From the NCBI RefSeq assembly GCF_017315725.1, contig NZ_JAFLRG010000002.1:1488001-1552000 (forward strand): a DNA stretch of 64,000 nucleotides, read 5' to 3'. The notes under the pieces were generated by a model. It was not told the origin of the DNA. It saw only the letters and a list, made by a program, of their open reading frames with translations, and made no database searches. Made by a program: the position numbers and the translations under genes. Below, in pieces: positions 34,940 through 42,785 of this stretch (within the stretch, counting starts at the first letter, position 1; the number at the start of each line of letters is the position of its first letter). This DNA is from Trinickia acidisoli (GTDB lineage: Bacteria > Pseudomonadota > Gammaproteobacteria > Burkholderiales > Burkholderiaceae).

Positions 34940-35197
34940 GATGGGACTCCTGCTGAAGAACGAGGCGGATTGCCTCATTCGCCAACATAAAGCCGCGCGA
35001 CCGGCCTCTCCCTGACCTTCAGCGTCGGATCGTAGCCCCTACCGCGCGAGCGGTTTAGTCCATCGGCCATCTACAGCCGTTGGCCCGCGCTTTCGCGCGG
35101 ACATTTGAACGTCGGCTACGCAGCAGATAACAGATGCTCGCTTCGAAACGAGCGGCGACAGGTGATCGACCAGCTTCACGCGAGAGAGGATCTCGTC

Positions 35198-35525
35198 TCA
35201 ACTGCGAACCAATTCCCAATGGGCCTTCAAAGCCGATTTTGCTTTCCGTAACCAGTTCGGATCGAGTTTTCGCCCGGTGAGCTTGGCATATTCGCCCTGC
35301 GAAACTTCCTGTGCAACCCATATCGTGTAATGCTCGGGGTTAATGGCGACGAGCGCACTATCCCAGCCGAGCGGAACAACAAGCCGTTTTGAACGGTATT
35401 GTTCTTTGAACCGCGATACGGCGTGGGTGGGCCGCTTCCAATACCTCGACGACCTTGCAACCCGTTACTACACATTGGTGGCCATGCAAATCAAGTAGTC
35501 CGTTACGGAAGCGTGCTTGTCCGCG
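35198..35525 (-). pseudogene. HNH endonuclease remnant broken by two frame changes
   Basis: Read leftwards, three frames in turn give the C-terminal domain of an HNH nuclease. First RFRNGLLDLHGHQCVVTGC and VVEVLEAAH. Then, after a shift near 35425, PYRGSKNNTVQNGLLFRS. Then, after a second break near 35365, DSALVAINPEHYTIWVAQEV, followed by SQGEYAKLTGRKLDPNWLRKAKSALKAHWELVRS and a stop at 35198. The part that should hold the catalytic DIHTLFD segment is missing at the second break. The upstream end merges with the last codons of the PD-(D/E)XK gene. Confidence 0.8.
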
Positions 35526-36456
35526 CCTGCGAACGAAACAACTCGTCAAGCTGTTGCAACGCGCTCAATGCCTTTGAAATATCGTCTGTGGCCGCCTCGA
35601 ATGCTTGACGCCGAGGATCAAGCTTCGGAACCCGCATTGAAAGTACCACTGAACGGCCAGAATCGGAGATTGTTACGCGCTCGGGAAGATAAGGCGCAAA
35701 TTGCTGGCGAATCTCTTCGCTTCGTTCCCGGGCTCCATTGAAGAAAAGTTTCGCATAGCCTGATGTGACCTGATGGCAGAGCGAAACGTTCTTCGGATAA
35801 CCTGCGGGGTAAAACATTACCCAAGTGTTACCCGCAGGCCGGGGTTTGGGCGACTGCATGCCCAACTGCTCGTACTTTTGCTGAGCAAACCGGAAGTAGT
35901 CCGCAGCGAAAGCGGTCCACGGCACACTTATCGGTGACTGGGGATGGCGTCGATTTTGTTCAATGGCCTCGAGAAAGACGCGCGCCTTATATGCGTAACG
36001 CTCGTCCCGAAACCGCCGGGCTGAGAAGTATGCGAGCACTTCCTCGTACGTGAGCAGGCAGTGATAGTTTTTTGCATCCTCGGAATTTTCGAGATATCTG
36101 GCTGGGGCAAGAATGCACGTCCTGAACTCATCCCATGTCTTGCTTTCGATACCATTCTTCCCGCGCGCCTCATAGCGCGCTCCCTGTTCCTGCTGCGCGT
36201 CTGCGCTAATTTTGTTTTCGATCAACAATGCGAGTTTCTTGTTATCTGCCGAGTGGAACATATACACAATGTCAGACTCGCCAAGGCTCACGTCGGTTAC
36301 CGAATGCCAGGATCCGATGTGCGAATGAAAGACCGGCTTTGTGAACACGCGACACGAAAGCCATTCGCGGAACTCATCGCTTACGGACAGTTCTTCAAGA
36401 ACAAGTAGATCGATGTCCCGCTCGACAATCGACGCCACAAATCTGATTCCAAGCAT
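35503..36456 (-). CDS. PD-(D/E)XK nuclease-superfamily protein
   Basis: A 317-residue protein with a clear PD-(D/E)XK core: E60-S-D62 (SLGESDIVYMF), then E80-N-K82 (LALLIENKISADAQQEQGARYEARG) with the trailing Gln motif. It fits the PDDEXK_4 group, often found in defence islands as solo proteins, though a role is not shown. The rest is helical and has aromatic-rich segments. The last residues (ARTSTLP) overlap the HNH remnant in another frame, so the natural C-terminus may have been lost by the same deletion. Codon use is less GC-biased than that of its chromosomal neighbours, a sign of transfer. Confidence 0.75.
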   Translation of the reverse strand: MLGIRFVASIVERDIDLLVLEELSVSDEFREWLSCRVFTKPVFHSHIGSWHSVTDVSLGESDIVYMFHSADNKKLALLIENKISADAQQEQGARYEARGKNGIESKTWDEFRTCILAPARYLENSEDAKNYHCLLTYEEVLAYFSARRFRDERYAYKARVFLEAIEQNRRHPQSPISVPWTAFAADYFRFAQQKYEQLGMQSPKPRPAGNTWVMFYPAGYPKNVSLCHQVTSGYAKLFFNGARERSEEIRQQFAPYLPERVTISDSGRSVVLSMRVPKLDPRRQAFEAATDDISKALSALQQLDELFRSQARTSTLP

Positions 36457-36468
36457 AGCTTCCTCGCG

Positions 36469-36783
36469 TCAGGCTGTTTCCAGGGCTGTCAGGACGATGG
36501 TGCCGTTATCGATGGAGCCGGACACGTTGGACCCGGTATTGGTGACGTTGCCGTCGCTTTTCAGCATCGCTCAGCGGAGGGTCCCGGTGAATCGGTGGTC
36601 TGGCGTCTCGATGATCTGGGGGAACGATGCACTGTTGCCGTTGTGCGAGACGTCCATCCCGGAGACCGACCGATCCCCACAGCCCACGAGCAGCGTTGTG
36701 ACGACGATACCCAAGCATACCGTCGGGCGTCCCCCCGATTGTTCAGCCCCATGTTGCCCCCCGCCCCCGTATTGGGTGCTCAA
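36469..36783 (-). pseudogene. Small lipoprotein gene with in-frame stop
   Basis: The frame starts MSTQYGGGGQHGAEQ, then reads a hydrophobic segment with lipobox (TVCLGIVVTTLLVGCGDRS), then SGMDVSHNGNSASFPQIIE and TPDHRFTGTLR and a TGA. The same frame then continues as protein-like sequence (MLKSDGNVTNTGSNVSGSID, NGTIVLTALETA) to a second stop at 36469. A single nonsense change therefore seems to split a roughly 100-residue lipoprotein. The true start may be a downstream codon. The family is not recognised. Confidence 0.5.
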
Positions 36784-37127
36784 AGTATAGCGATGGAGGC
36801 GCTTGCCCGGTGCGAGAGCAGTCTGGAGTCAACGACCGTTGCACCTCGTAACCTGCCATTGAGGTGTGGCAGACTCCAGTGGCCGGGTCGGGTCGGCTGC
36901 GTCCTTCCGAAAACACCGCGTAGAACTCGTTTTTGCTGGCCAAAATGGGGCGTCACTGACATTGCCACATAAATCGATCTGCCGTAGATCGATAACGCAT
37001 TCCTCGGGATCTGAGGCGCGCTTACGCGGGCGCGCCTCCGGTCGTGCGAACAATGGCTGCGTGAGGGAACACGCCTCGGCAGAACACTGCATTCGGCATG
37101 ATGCCGACGAGATGCGGGATCATTGCA
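36784..37127. other. Non-coding cargo stretch with several inverted repeats
   Basis: About 340 bases without a credible gene. It contains the dyads CTGGAGTC/GACTCCAG at 36823-36879, ATCGATCT/AGATCGAT at 36973-36993 (five-base loop), and GAGGCGCGC/GCGCGCCTC at 37013-37038 (eight-base loop). The last lies about 90 bases after the higA stop and may help end that transcript, although no T-run follows. The density of dyads suggests old mobile-element ends. Confidence 0.45.
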
Positions 37128-37415
37128 TCAAGCCGCGTGCCGAGGAAGCGGTTTAATCTTCGGGGTAGGCTGCTGCAGCGCCTGCCACAAATCCCATTGC
37201 GCCTGCATGCCGACCCACATTTCGGGCGACGTGCCGAGCCACGCGGCAAGCCTAAGCGCGAAACTGGCCGTCACGCCCGACTTGCCGTTCAGCACGTTGG
37301 ACAGCGTAACGCGGTTGATCTGCAACGCCTGCGCCGCCTGCCCCACGGTCATGTCCTCAGGGATCCACTCCCGCAGCACTTCGCCTGGGTGCGCAGGATT
37401 GTGCATCATCGTCAT
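37128..37415 (-). CDS. higA: HigA-type antitoxin
   Basis: A 95-residue antitoxin of the HigA (XRE-like) family: HNPAHPGEVLREWIPEDMTVGQAAQALQINRVTLSNVLNGKSGVTASFALRLAAWLGTSPEMWVGMQAQWDLWQA. It binds and neutralises HigB and represses the operon. The ATG at 37415 has an AAGGTG ribosome site; the in-frame start at 37424 would nearly abut the higB stop. The order is toxin first, antitoxin second, as usual for higBA. It is cargo between two inverted IS91-family copies. Confidence 0.92.
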   Translation of the reverse strand: MTMMHNPAHPGEVLREWIPEDMTVGQAAQALQINRVTLSNVLNGKSGVTASFALRLAAWLGTSPEMWVGMQAQWDLWQALQQPTPKIKPLPRHAA

Positions 37416-37425
37416 AACAATCACC

Positions 37426-37704
37426 TTAATGATAGTCCTGGTAATCGACCAGGATTGCGTCCGTACCTTCGAACGTGAAGGTCAGCCGCCAGTTTCCGTT
37501 GACCCAAATCGACCAATGCCCTTTCAGCTCGTCTTCGAGCGAATGCAATTTCCAGCCCGGAGCGTTCATGTCGTCCGGCTTTGTGGCTGAATTCAGAGCC
37601 GTTAGCTGGATACGAAGGCGCGTCGCGTGATGCGGTTGGATTCCAGCTTTGCTGCCTTTCATGAAAAACCGTTCGAGCCCTTTATGTCGGAAGGTTTTGA
37701 TCAT
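37426..37704 (-). CDS. higB: HigB-type (RelE-fold) toxin
   Basis: A 92-residue ribosome-dependent mRNA-cleaving toxin of the HigB/RelE family: MIKTFRHKGLERFFMKGSKAG, then PGWKLHSLEDELKGHWSIWVNGNWRLTFTFEG and the end VDYQDYH. All conserved elements, including the WSIWVNGNWRLTF strand and terminal His, are present, so it looks functional. It is followed ten bases later by higA, and preceded by a dyad promoter. Confidence 0.92.
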   Translation of the reverse strand: MIKTFRHKGLERFFMKGSKAGIQPHHATRLRIQLTALNSATKPDDMNAPGWKLHSLEDELKGHWSIWVNGNWRLTFTFEGTDAILVDYQDYH

Positions 37705-37711
37705 GAACGCT

Positions 37712-37741
37712 ATTGTAGCCTGTAATGCAACACACTACAAT
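37712..37741 (-). promoter_or_regulatory. higBA promoter embedded in an inverted repeat
   Basis: On the minus strand TTGTAG, a 17-base spacer and TACAAT form a good sigma-70 promoter, ending 8 bases before the higB ATG. The same hexamers form the inverted repeat ATTGTAG/CTACAAT. HigA binding to this dyad would block the promoter directly. The short leader between -10 and the start codon suggests a nearly leaderless transcript. Confidence 0.6.
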
Positions 37742-37917
37742 GGCTTCCGTCGCATTGGTCCGTTCCGAAAGCTCGGAGCGCCCGTCGTCAGACGGGCCTA
37801 TCGCCGAGTGGCCGTTGTAGTCGGGTAGCTGCCATCGAAGCGTCGCGGGGTGGAGTGACGCCTCTGGGTCGGGACCCGCCATTGATGTCGCGCTAAGTCG
37901 AAGGTCCTATACAGGGT
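37742..37917. other. Junction between higBA and IS91-family copy R
   Basis: This is 176 bases with no gene. It contains GCCCGTC/GACGGGC, a small hairpin near 37781-37798. It does not match the sequence inside copy L's inner edge, so the two inner flanks are unrelated. Confidence 0.4.
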
Positions 37918-38043
37918 CGATGGACTAAACCGCTCGCGCGGTAGGGGCTACGATCCGACGCTGAAGGTCAGGGAGAGGCCGGTCGCGCGGCTTTATGTTG
38001 GCGAATGAGGCAATCCGCCTCGTTCTTCAGCAGGAGTCCCATC

Positions 38044-38919
38044 ATGACCTCCTCACAGTCAAACGTCAGTCCGCTGCGCCAGCGCATGATCGACGACATG
38101 CGCATGCGCCAGCTTGCCCCCAAGACGCAGGACATCTATCTGCACATCGTGCGTGAGTTCGCGCGGTTTCTCGGACGCTCACCGGACACGGCCACCGTCG
38201 AGGACCTGCGCCGCTACCAGCTCCATCTGGTCGACCACGGCACATCGGCCGTGTCGCTGAACCACGCGATCACCGGCCTGAAGTTCTTCTTCACCGTCAC
38301 GCTCGACCGGCCCGAGCTGATGGTCAGAATGCATCCCGTGCGCGTGCCCCGCATATTGCCCGTCGTGCTCAGTCCCGATGAGGTCCGGCGCCTCATCGAG
38401 GCGGCCGGCAACCTCAAGCACCAGACCGCGCTGTCGGTCGCGTACGGCGCGGGGCTACGCGCCAGCGAAGTGGTCGCGCTGAAGGTCACCGACGTCGACA
38501 GCGAACGCATGACACTGCGTATCGAGCAGGGCAAGGGCCGCCGCGACCGCTATGCGATGCTCTCACCGGTGCTGCTCGAGCGTCTGCGTGCGTGGTGGCG
38601 CGTGGCGCGTGCGCAGGGCAAGATGCTCGATGGCGGGTGGCTGTTTCCCGGCCTCGATCCGCTCGATCAGTTGAGCACGCGGCAACTGAACCGCGCCATT
38701 CATGCCGCCGCCGAGGCTGCGAACATCGACAAGCGCGTGTCCATGCACACGCTTCGGCATAGCTTCGCGACACACTTGCTTGAACAGAAGGTGGACATCC
38801 GCGTGATCCAGGTGCTGCTCGGCCATGCGAAGCTCGAGAACACCGCGCTCTACGTCCAGGTGGCCACCGACCTGCTGCGCGAGGTCACCAGTCCGCTGGA
38901 CCGTCTGCCCTCCGAGTAG
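38044..38919 (+). CDS. Tyrosine recombinase of the IS91-family element (copy R)
   Basis: Identical in sequence to the 291-residue recombinase of copy L, with the same R-K-H-R-H-Y catalytic set and CAGGAG ribosome site before the ATG at 38044. It is followed 21 bases later by the transposase gene. Confidence 0.92.
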   Translation: MTSSQSNVSPLRQRMIDDMRMRQLAPKTQDIYLHIVREFARFLGRSPDTATVEDLRRYQLHLVDHGTSAVSLNHAITGLKFFFTVTLDRPELMVRMHPVRVPRILPVVLSPDEVRRLIEAAGNLKHQTALSVAYGAGLRASEVVALKVTDVDSERMTLRIEQGKGRRDRYAMLSPVLLERLRAWWRVARAQGKMLDGGWLFPGLDPLDQLSTRQLNRAIHAAAEAANIDKRVSMHTLRHSFATHLLEQKVDIRVIQVLLGHAKLENTALYVQVATDLLREVTSPLDRLPSE

Positions 38920-38940
38920 ACCCGCGTGCTGTAGCGCCTC

Positions 38941-40107
38941 ATGCTGGAGGTTGCGGACATCTTCCGCAGCCACGGGCCAGCGTGGCGGGCCACCACACAG
39001 TTGAGCCTGGGGCAGCTGAAGGTCATGTCGGCCATCGAACGGTGCCGCACGGCGGCACTGGGCGGGCATGTGCTGCGCTGTTCAGGCTGCGCAAGGACAG
39101 AGGTGTCCTTCAACTCGTGCCGCAACCGGCATTGCCCGAAGTGCCAGGCCAGCGCAGCACACCGCTGGCTGGAGGCACGCCAGGCCGATCTGCTGCCCGT
39201 CGAATATTTCCACGTCGTCTTCACGCTGCCCGCGCCCGTCAGCGCCATCGCCTGGTACAACAAGCGGATCATCTACGGCCTGCTGCTCGACATCGCCTTT
39301 GAGACGCTGCGCACGATCGCCGCCGATCCCAAACACCTCGGCGCCCAGATCGCGGCCACGCTCGTACTGCATACCTGGGGCTCGGCCCTCACGCATCACC
39401 CGCATGTGCACGGCATCGTGCCCGGTGGCGGGCTGTCGCCCGATGGTGAGCGCTGGATCGCCTGCCGGCCCGGCTTCTTCCTGCCGGTGCGCGTGCTCTC
39501 ACGCCTGTTCCGCCGACGCTTCCTCGAAGCGCTCGAAGTGGCCCACCGCAATGGCCAGCTACAGTTCTTCGGCGAGTACACCGGGCTCGCGGACCCCGCC
39601 ACCTTTGCCCGGTGGCTGGCACCGCTGCGTACCTGCGAATGGGTGGTCTACGCAAAGCGCCCGTTCGCCGGACCGAAGGCGGTGCTCGAGTACCTCTCAC
39701 GCTACACGCACCGCGTCGCCATCTCCAACCAGCGTCTGCTCGCCTTCGACGAGCGCGGCGTGACGTTCCGTTGGAAGGACTATCGCGCGAAGGGGCGCAC
39801 CCGCTACAAAACCATGACGCTAGAGGCTAGCGAATTCATGCGCCGCTTCCTGCTCCATGTGCTGCCCGGTGGTTTCCATCGCATCCGTCACTACGGGCTG
39901 CTCGCCAACCCGGTCCGACGCGCCAGTCTCGCCAAAGTGCGCGAGCTGCTGCACGTCGCACCCGGCATCGCCCCGTCACCGGACACCACCATCGCTACCC
40001 GGCCCGTCTTCGTCTGCCGCCACTGCGGCGCGCCGATGATCGTCATCGACGTATTCGCGCGCAGCGCCCCAATCCGCGCACCCCCAACGCACCGGCCGCA
40101 CACATGA
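38941..40107 (+). CDS. IS91-family transposase (copy R)
   Basis: Identical to the 388-residue copy L protein: zinc-binding N-terminus, HUH motif (HPHVHG), and Tyr-x3-Tyr nucleophile pair. About 350 bases of non-coding DNA lie between its stop and the element end; this is the expected place for the replication origin of the element. Confidence 0.94.
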   Translation: MLEVADIFRSHGPAWRATTQLSLGQLKVMSAIERCRTAALGGHVLRCSGCARTEVSFNSCRNRHCPKCQASAAHRWLEARQADLLPVEYFHVVFTLPAPVSAIAWYNKRIIYGLLLDIAFETLRTIAADPKHLGAQIAATLVLHTWGSALTHHPHVHGIVPGGGLSPDGERWIACRPGFFLPVRVLSRLFRRRFLEALEVAHRNGQLQFFGEYTGLADPATFARWLAPLRTCEWVVYAKRPFAGPKAVLEYLSRYTHRVAISNQRLLAFDERGVTFRWKDYRAKGRTRYKTMTLEASEFMRRFLLHVLPGGFHRIRHYGLLANPVRRASLAKVRELLHVAPGIAPSPDTTIATRPVFVCRHCGAPMIVIDVFARSAPIRAPPTHRPHT

Positions 40108-40458
40108 ACTCCACGGTTCCCCGATATCCGAACCGACCGTCGGCTTTGCGGCAACGCGGCCCACGAGCGGACGTTTGCGCGTGTCACGTCGCCACGCTCC
40201 TCGCACGGCCGCCTCGTCATCGCGATTACACGACGGCACCGCTTCGCTACCCTGTCAGCGCCCAGCCAGCATCCAACTCCGTCCAGTTGCACCCGGCACG
40301 ATTGAGCATCCCCGCCTATCAATCGCCATAGCCGCGAAATCTCCAACCGCATCGGGGCACTCCGCGGTTTCCTCCATCGGGCTTATTCGACGCCTGCCGA
40401 CATGTGCAGAGGTATGCACATTCATGCGCCCGATGGCTGGCATCGAATAAACCTTAAC

Positions 40459-40643
40459 GAACTCGGCCGATCGCGTAGCTTTGGAAGCAGTCGTGGCGTG
40501 GGCAGCGGTACAAGCGCAGCACCATACCAAATCTCACCTCATTGTCAAAAACTGTGCGGGCTGGGACCCATGTCGGCGGGAGTGACGTCAGCGCCTTCTG
40601 CCGGTGAGGGAAGTGCTTGGGGCTAGGGGAACGCAGAGGATGC
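40459..40643. other. Flank between IS91-family copy R and the AraC gene
   Basis: This is 185 bases with no supported gene. The AraC transcript ends here. It starts with GAAC, the likely IS91-family target. No terminator hairpin with a T-run was found. Confidence 0.4.
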
Positions 40644-41624
40644 CTAAGATTCTCCCGCCTCTTCCGTTTCCCAGCGCTTTGAACGGATGCGCCACTGCGC
40701 CGGCGTCATGCCCACCTGCCGTTTGAAAACGCGCTGAAACGCGGCTTCCGATTGGTATCCCACCGCTTCGCCAATCTCGGCGACAGACAACCGTGTTTGC
40801 GCCAGCTTGCGTCCAGCGAGCGCCATGCGAATTTCCGTGAGCACCTCGCTTGCTGAGCGGCCGATCGCTTCGTCGAAATGGCGTGCGAACGTGGCACGCG
40901 ACATGTGGCTGAGCTCAGCCAGCTTCGGAAGCGTCCAGGGCTTGCCGGGTTCGTCGAACATGGCCGCGAGAGCCGGTTGCAGGCGCTGACGCTGCGCAAG
41001 CGCGAGCAAGCCGCGTGGCGCTTCGTCGAAATCCGAGGCACAGCGCAGGGTCAGCGCAAACAGGGCGCCCGAAAGCTGATTCACGACTGTCTCGCTGCCC
41101 GGGCGCTGCTCGAACGCCTCCTCGCGCATCAACTCGATGACTCGCGCAAGCCGGCTTGCTGCAAACGCAGCGTCGCGCGTCTGTCCGTCGCTCGCGCTCA
41201 CGCTGCTCACCAGCAAACGTCCCGGCAGATGGTCGCGCATCAGCTGCTGCGGCACGGCCGGAAGCACGAAGCGCCCGCACAGCACGTCGGCGCCCTGACG
41301 TGTGCTGCCGTTGGTGGCAATCGTCAATCCGTCTTTGTGCTGCTCGCGCACCGCACGGGGTGGATTGCCGCTGCCGTCGTGCAACGTATGAGCGCTGCCG
41401 GAGGGAAACAGCACGATATCGCCGGCTTTCATGCGAAGCGCCGGTTCGCTTTTCCCTCCGGTGACAGCTTCGATGACAGCCTCGCCGCGCAACAGCACGT
41501 GATAGGGGAATTCCCACTCGTTCGACTCGGGATGCTCGATCCGCCACGGCGAGCCGAAGTGGCACCGGACGTCCAGCCGTCCGGTGACCGGCATCAGCGA
41601 GAGCAGTCGGTCCAGAAGTTCCAT
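40644..41624 (-). CDS. AraC-family regulator with cupin sensor domain
   Basis: A 326-residue regulator. The N-terminal cupin (AraC_binding_2/cupin_6) part is MELLDRLLSLMPVTGRLDVRCHFGSPWRIEH, LLRGEAVIEAVTGGKSEPALRMKAGDIVLFPSGSAHTLHDG. The C-terminal double helix-turn-helix is WTLPKLAELSHMSRATFARHFDEAIG and LSVAEIGEAVGYQSEAAFQRVFKRQVGMTPAQWR. Such proteins often control a divergent oxidoreductase or AhpD-like gene, as here. I use the ATG at 41624, where family members start; the frame stays open far upstream but that part runs through the next gene's shadow. Confidence 0.9.
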   Translation of the reverse strand: MELLDRLLSLMPVTGRLDVRCHFGSPWRIEHPESNEWEFPYHVLLRGEAVIEAVTGGKSEPALRMKAGDIVLFPSGSAHTLHDGSGNPPRAVREQHKDGLTIATNGSTRQGADVLCGRFVLPAVPQQLMRDHLPGRLLVSSVSASDGQTRDAAFAASRLARVIELMREEAFEQRPGSETVVNQLSGALFALTLRCASDFDEAPRGLLALAQRQRLQPALAAMFDEPGKPWTLPKLAELSHMSRATFARHFDEAIGRSASEVLTEIRMALAGRKLAQTRLSVAEIGEAVGYQSEAAFQRVFKRQVGMTPAQWRIRSKRWETEEAGES

Positions 41625-41747
41625 TTGAGACGTTTGAGCATGAAGTTGCGGAAGTATGGCATTAAAGAACTCACTGCGCATCCCTACACTGACTCCCATG
41701 CCATACGACATGGCTAACCCGATCAACCCCGAAGGAAGGAGCCAATC

Positions 41748-42284
41748 ATGTCCCGTTTCACCACCATTCGTCCCGAAGACGCAACCGGCGCGGCCGCCGA
41801 AGTGTTCGCGAAGATCAAGAAGGCCGTCGGCAAGGTACCCAATGCGTACGCGACCGTCGGCACGCACAGCCCGGAAGCGCTCAGCGCGGCGCTCGCGTTC
41901 GACGCAGCGGTTGGTGCCAGCACGCTCGGCAAGGCGGACATCGAAGTCATCAAGCTGGCCGTCAGCGAACACGTGGGCTGTGACTATTGTGTCGCCGCGC
42001 ACACGCTGATGGGCAAGCTCGCCGGCCTGTCGAGCGACGGCATGAAGCAGGTGCGTGCCGGCGTTGCAACCGGCGACGCGAAGCGCGACGCGCTCGTGAC
42101 CTACGTGCGCACGCTGGTCGGTACGCGCGGCACGGTGCCCGCGACGGCCGTCGATGCGGTGCGCGCAGCCGGTTATACCGAACGCCAGCTCATCGAAATT
42201 AACCTCGCCATCGCGTCGATTACGTTCACGAATCTCGTCAATCGCGTGAACGACACGACGCTCGACTTCCCGGCAGTCGAGTAA
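41748..42284 (+). CDS. AhpD-like carboxymuconolactone decarboxylase-family protein
   Basis: A 178-residue protein with the AhpD-type active site E74-x3-C78-x2-C81-x3-H85 (EHVGCDYCVAAH). This is the signature of alkylhydroperoxidase-like thiol reductases rather than of true carboxymuconolactone decarboxylases. The ribosome site GGAAGGAG precedes the ATG. It is divergent from the AraC gene and followed by the broken disulfide reductase gene, with which it may once have formed a redox operon. Confidence 0.92.
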   Translation: MSRFTTIRPEDATGAAAEVFAKIKKAVGKVPNAYATVGTHSPEALSAALAFDAAVGASTLGKADIEVIKLAVSEHVGCDYCVAAHTLMGKLAGLSSDGMKQVRAGVATGDAKRDALVTYVRTLVGTRGTVPATAVDAVRAAGYTERQLIEINLAIASITFTNLVNRVNDTTLDFPAVE

Positions 42285-42326
42285 CCCGCAGCTCGCAACA
42301 CCCAGCCATCGACAGGGGAGATTCCC

Positions 42327-42785
42327 ATGCGCACCATTCGTACAGACGTCGCCGTCATCGGCGCAGGTACGGCCGGGCTTTCGGCCTACCGCAGCGCGAA
42401 AGCCGAAGGCCGCACGGCCGTGATCATCGAAGGCGGTGAATACGGCACGACGTACGCGCGAGTGGGGTGCACGCCGTCGAAGCTGCTGATCGCGGCGGCG
42501 GAAGCCGCGCATGCCGCGAGCCATGCGGGCCCGTTTGGCGTGCGTGTCGAGGGCGTGCGGGTAGACGGCAAGGCGATAATGGAGCGCGTGCGCAGCGAGC
42601 GCGACCGCTTCGTCGTGGATGGCGTCTACGCGTTGCCAGAAGCGGACCGGGGGTCGATCAGCGACGATCGCGGACGGCCGAGTCCCCGAGAGCGCATCGG
42701 CCGCCCGGATTTTTGCACGAGCTGTGGCAATAGATTTCACTTACCTGGCACGGTTTTCACTTTCCGCGGCACCCGACAACGATAG
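42327..42785 (+). pseudogene. Truncated flavin disulfide reductase (Lpd/MerA-like), N-terminus only
   Basis: The first 110 residues are the FAD-binding start of a dihydrolipoamide dehydrogenase-like enzyme: DVAVIGAGTAGLSAYRSAKA, then EYGTTYARVGCTPSKLLIAAAEAAHAAS. The expected redox pair Cys-x4-Cys is Tyr43-x4-Cys48, so the first Cys is lost (TGC to TAC would do it). After about residue 110 the sequence no longer resembles the family, and the NAD-binding and interface domains (some 350 residues) are missing. The open frame runs on 45 bases into the end of the threonine aldolase gene. A ribosome site AGGGGAG is intact. Confidence 0.85.

Larger units (their letters stand above)
32525..35065 (-). 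mobile_element. IS91-family element, copy L (2,541 bp, minus orientation)
   Basis: This is identical in gene content, and in every stretch I compared, to the copy at 37918-40458, but inverted. Outer boundaries were set where the two copies stop matching. The transposase-side end is GTTAAGGTTTATTCGATGCC at 32525 and the recombinase-side end is CGATGGACTAAACC (on the minus strand) at 35065. It carries a transposase and a tyrosine recombinase gene. The flank beyond the transposase end reads GGCT on the element strand, not the GAAC or CAAG known for IS91, which suggests secondary rearrangement at this side. Confidence 0.9.
37918..40458 (+). mobile_element. IS91-family element, copy R (2,541 bp, plus orientation)
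   Basis: This is a full-length inverted twin of the element at 32525-35065. It starts CGATGGACTAAACC and ends CATCGAATAAACCTTAAC, after a subterminal GATG-GCTGG-CATC hairpin. The four bases directly after the transposase-side end are GAAC. IS91 is known to insert next to GAAC or CAAG at its origin end, so this copy looks like a proper insertion. Both genes are intact. Confidence 0.92.

Noticed and set aside
36343..36972. Plus-strand frames over the lipoprotein pseudogene and neighbouring cargo
   Set aside because: They lack start signals and are interrupted or Arg/Pro-rich; the minus-strand reading has a lipobox and coherent composition.
32525..40458. Classical composite transposon with target-site duplication
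   Set aside because: The outer flanks show no matching duplication and IS91-family elements do not make one, so composite behaviour is only a possibility.
40402..40626. Small plus-strand frame starting inside IS copy R and running into the flank
   Set aside because: It crosses the element boundary, has no ribosome site and no protein-like pattern.
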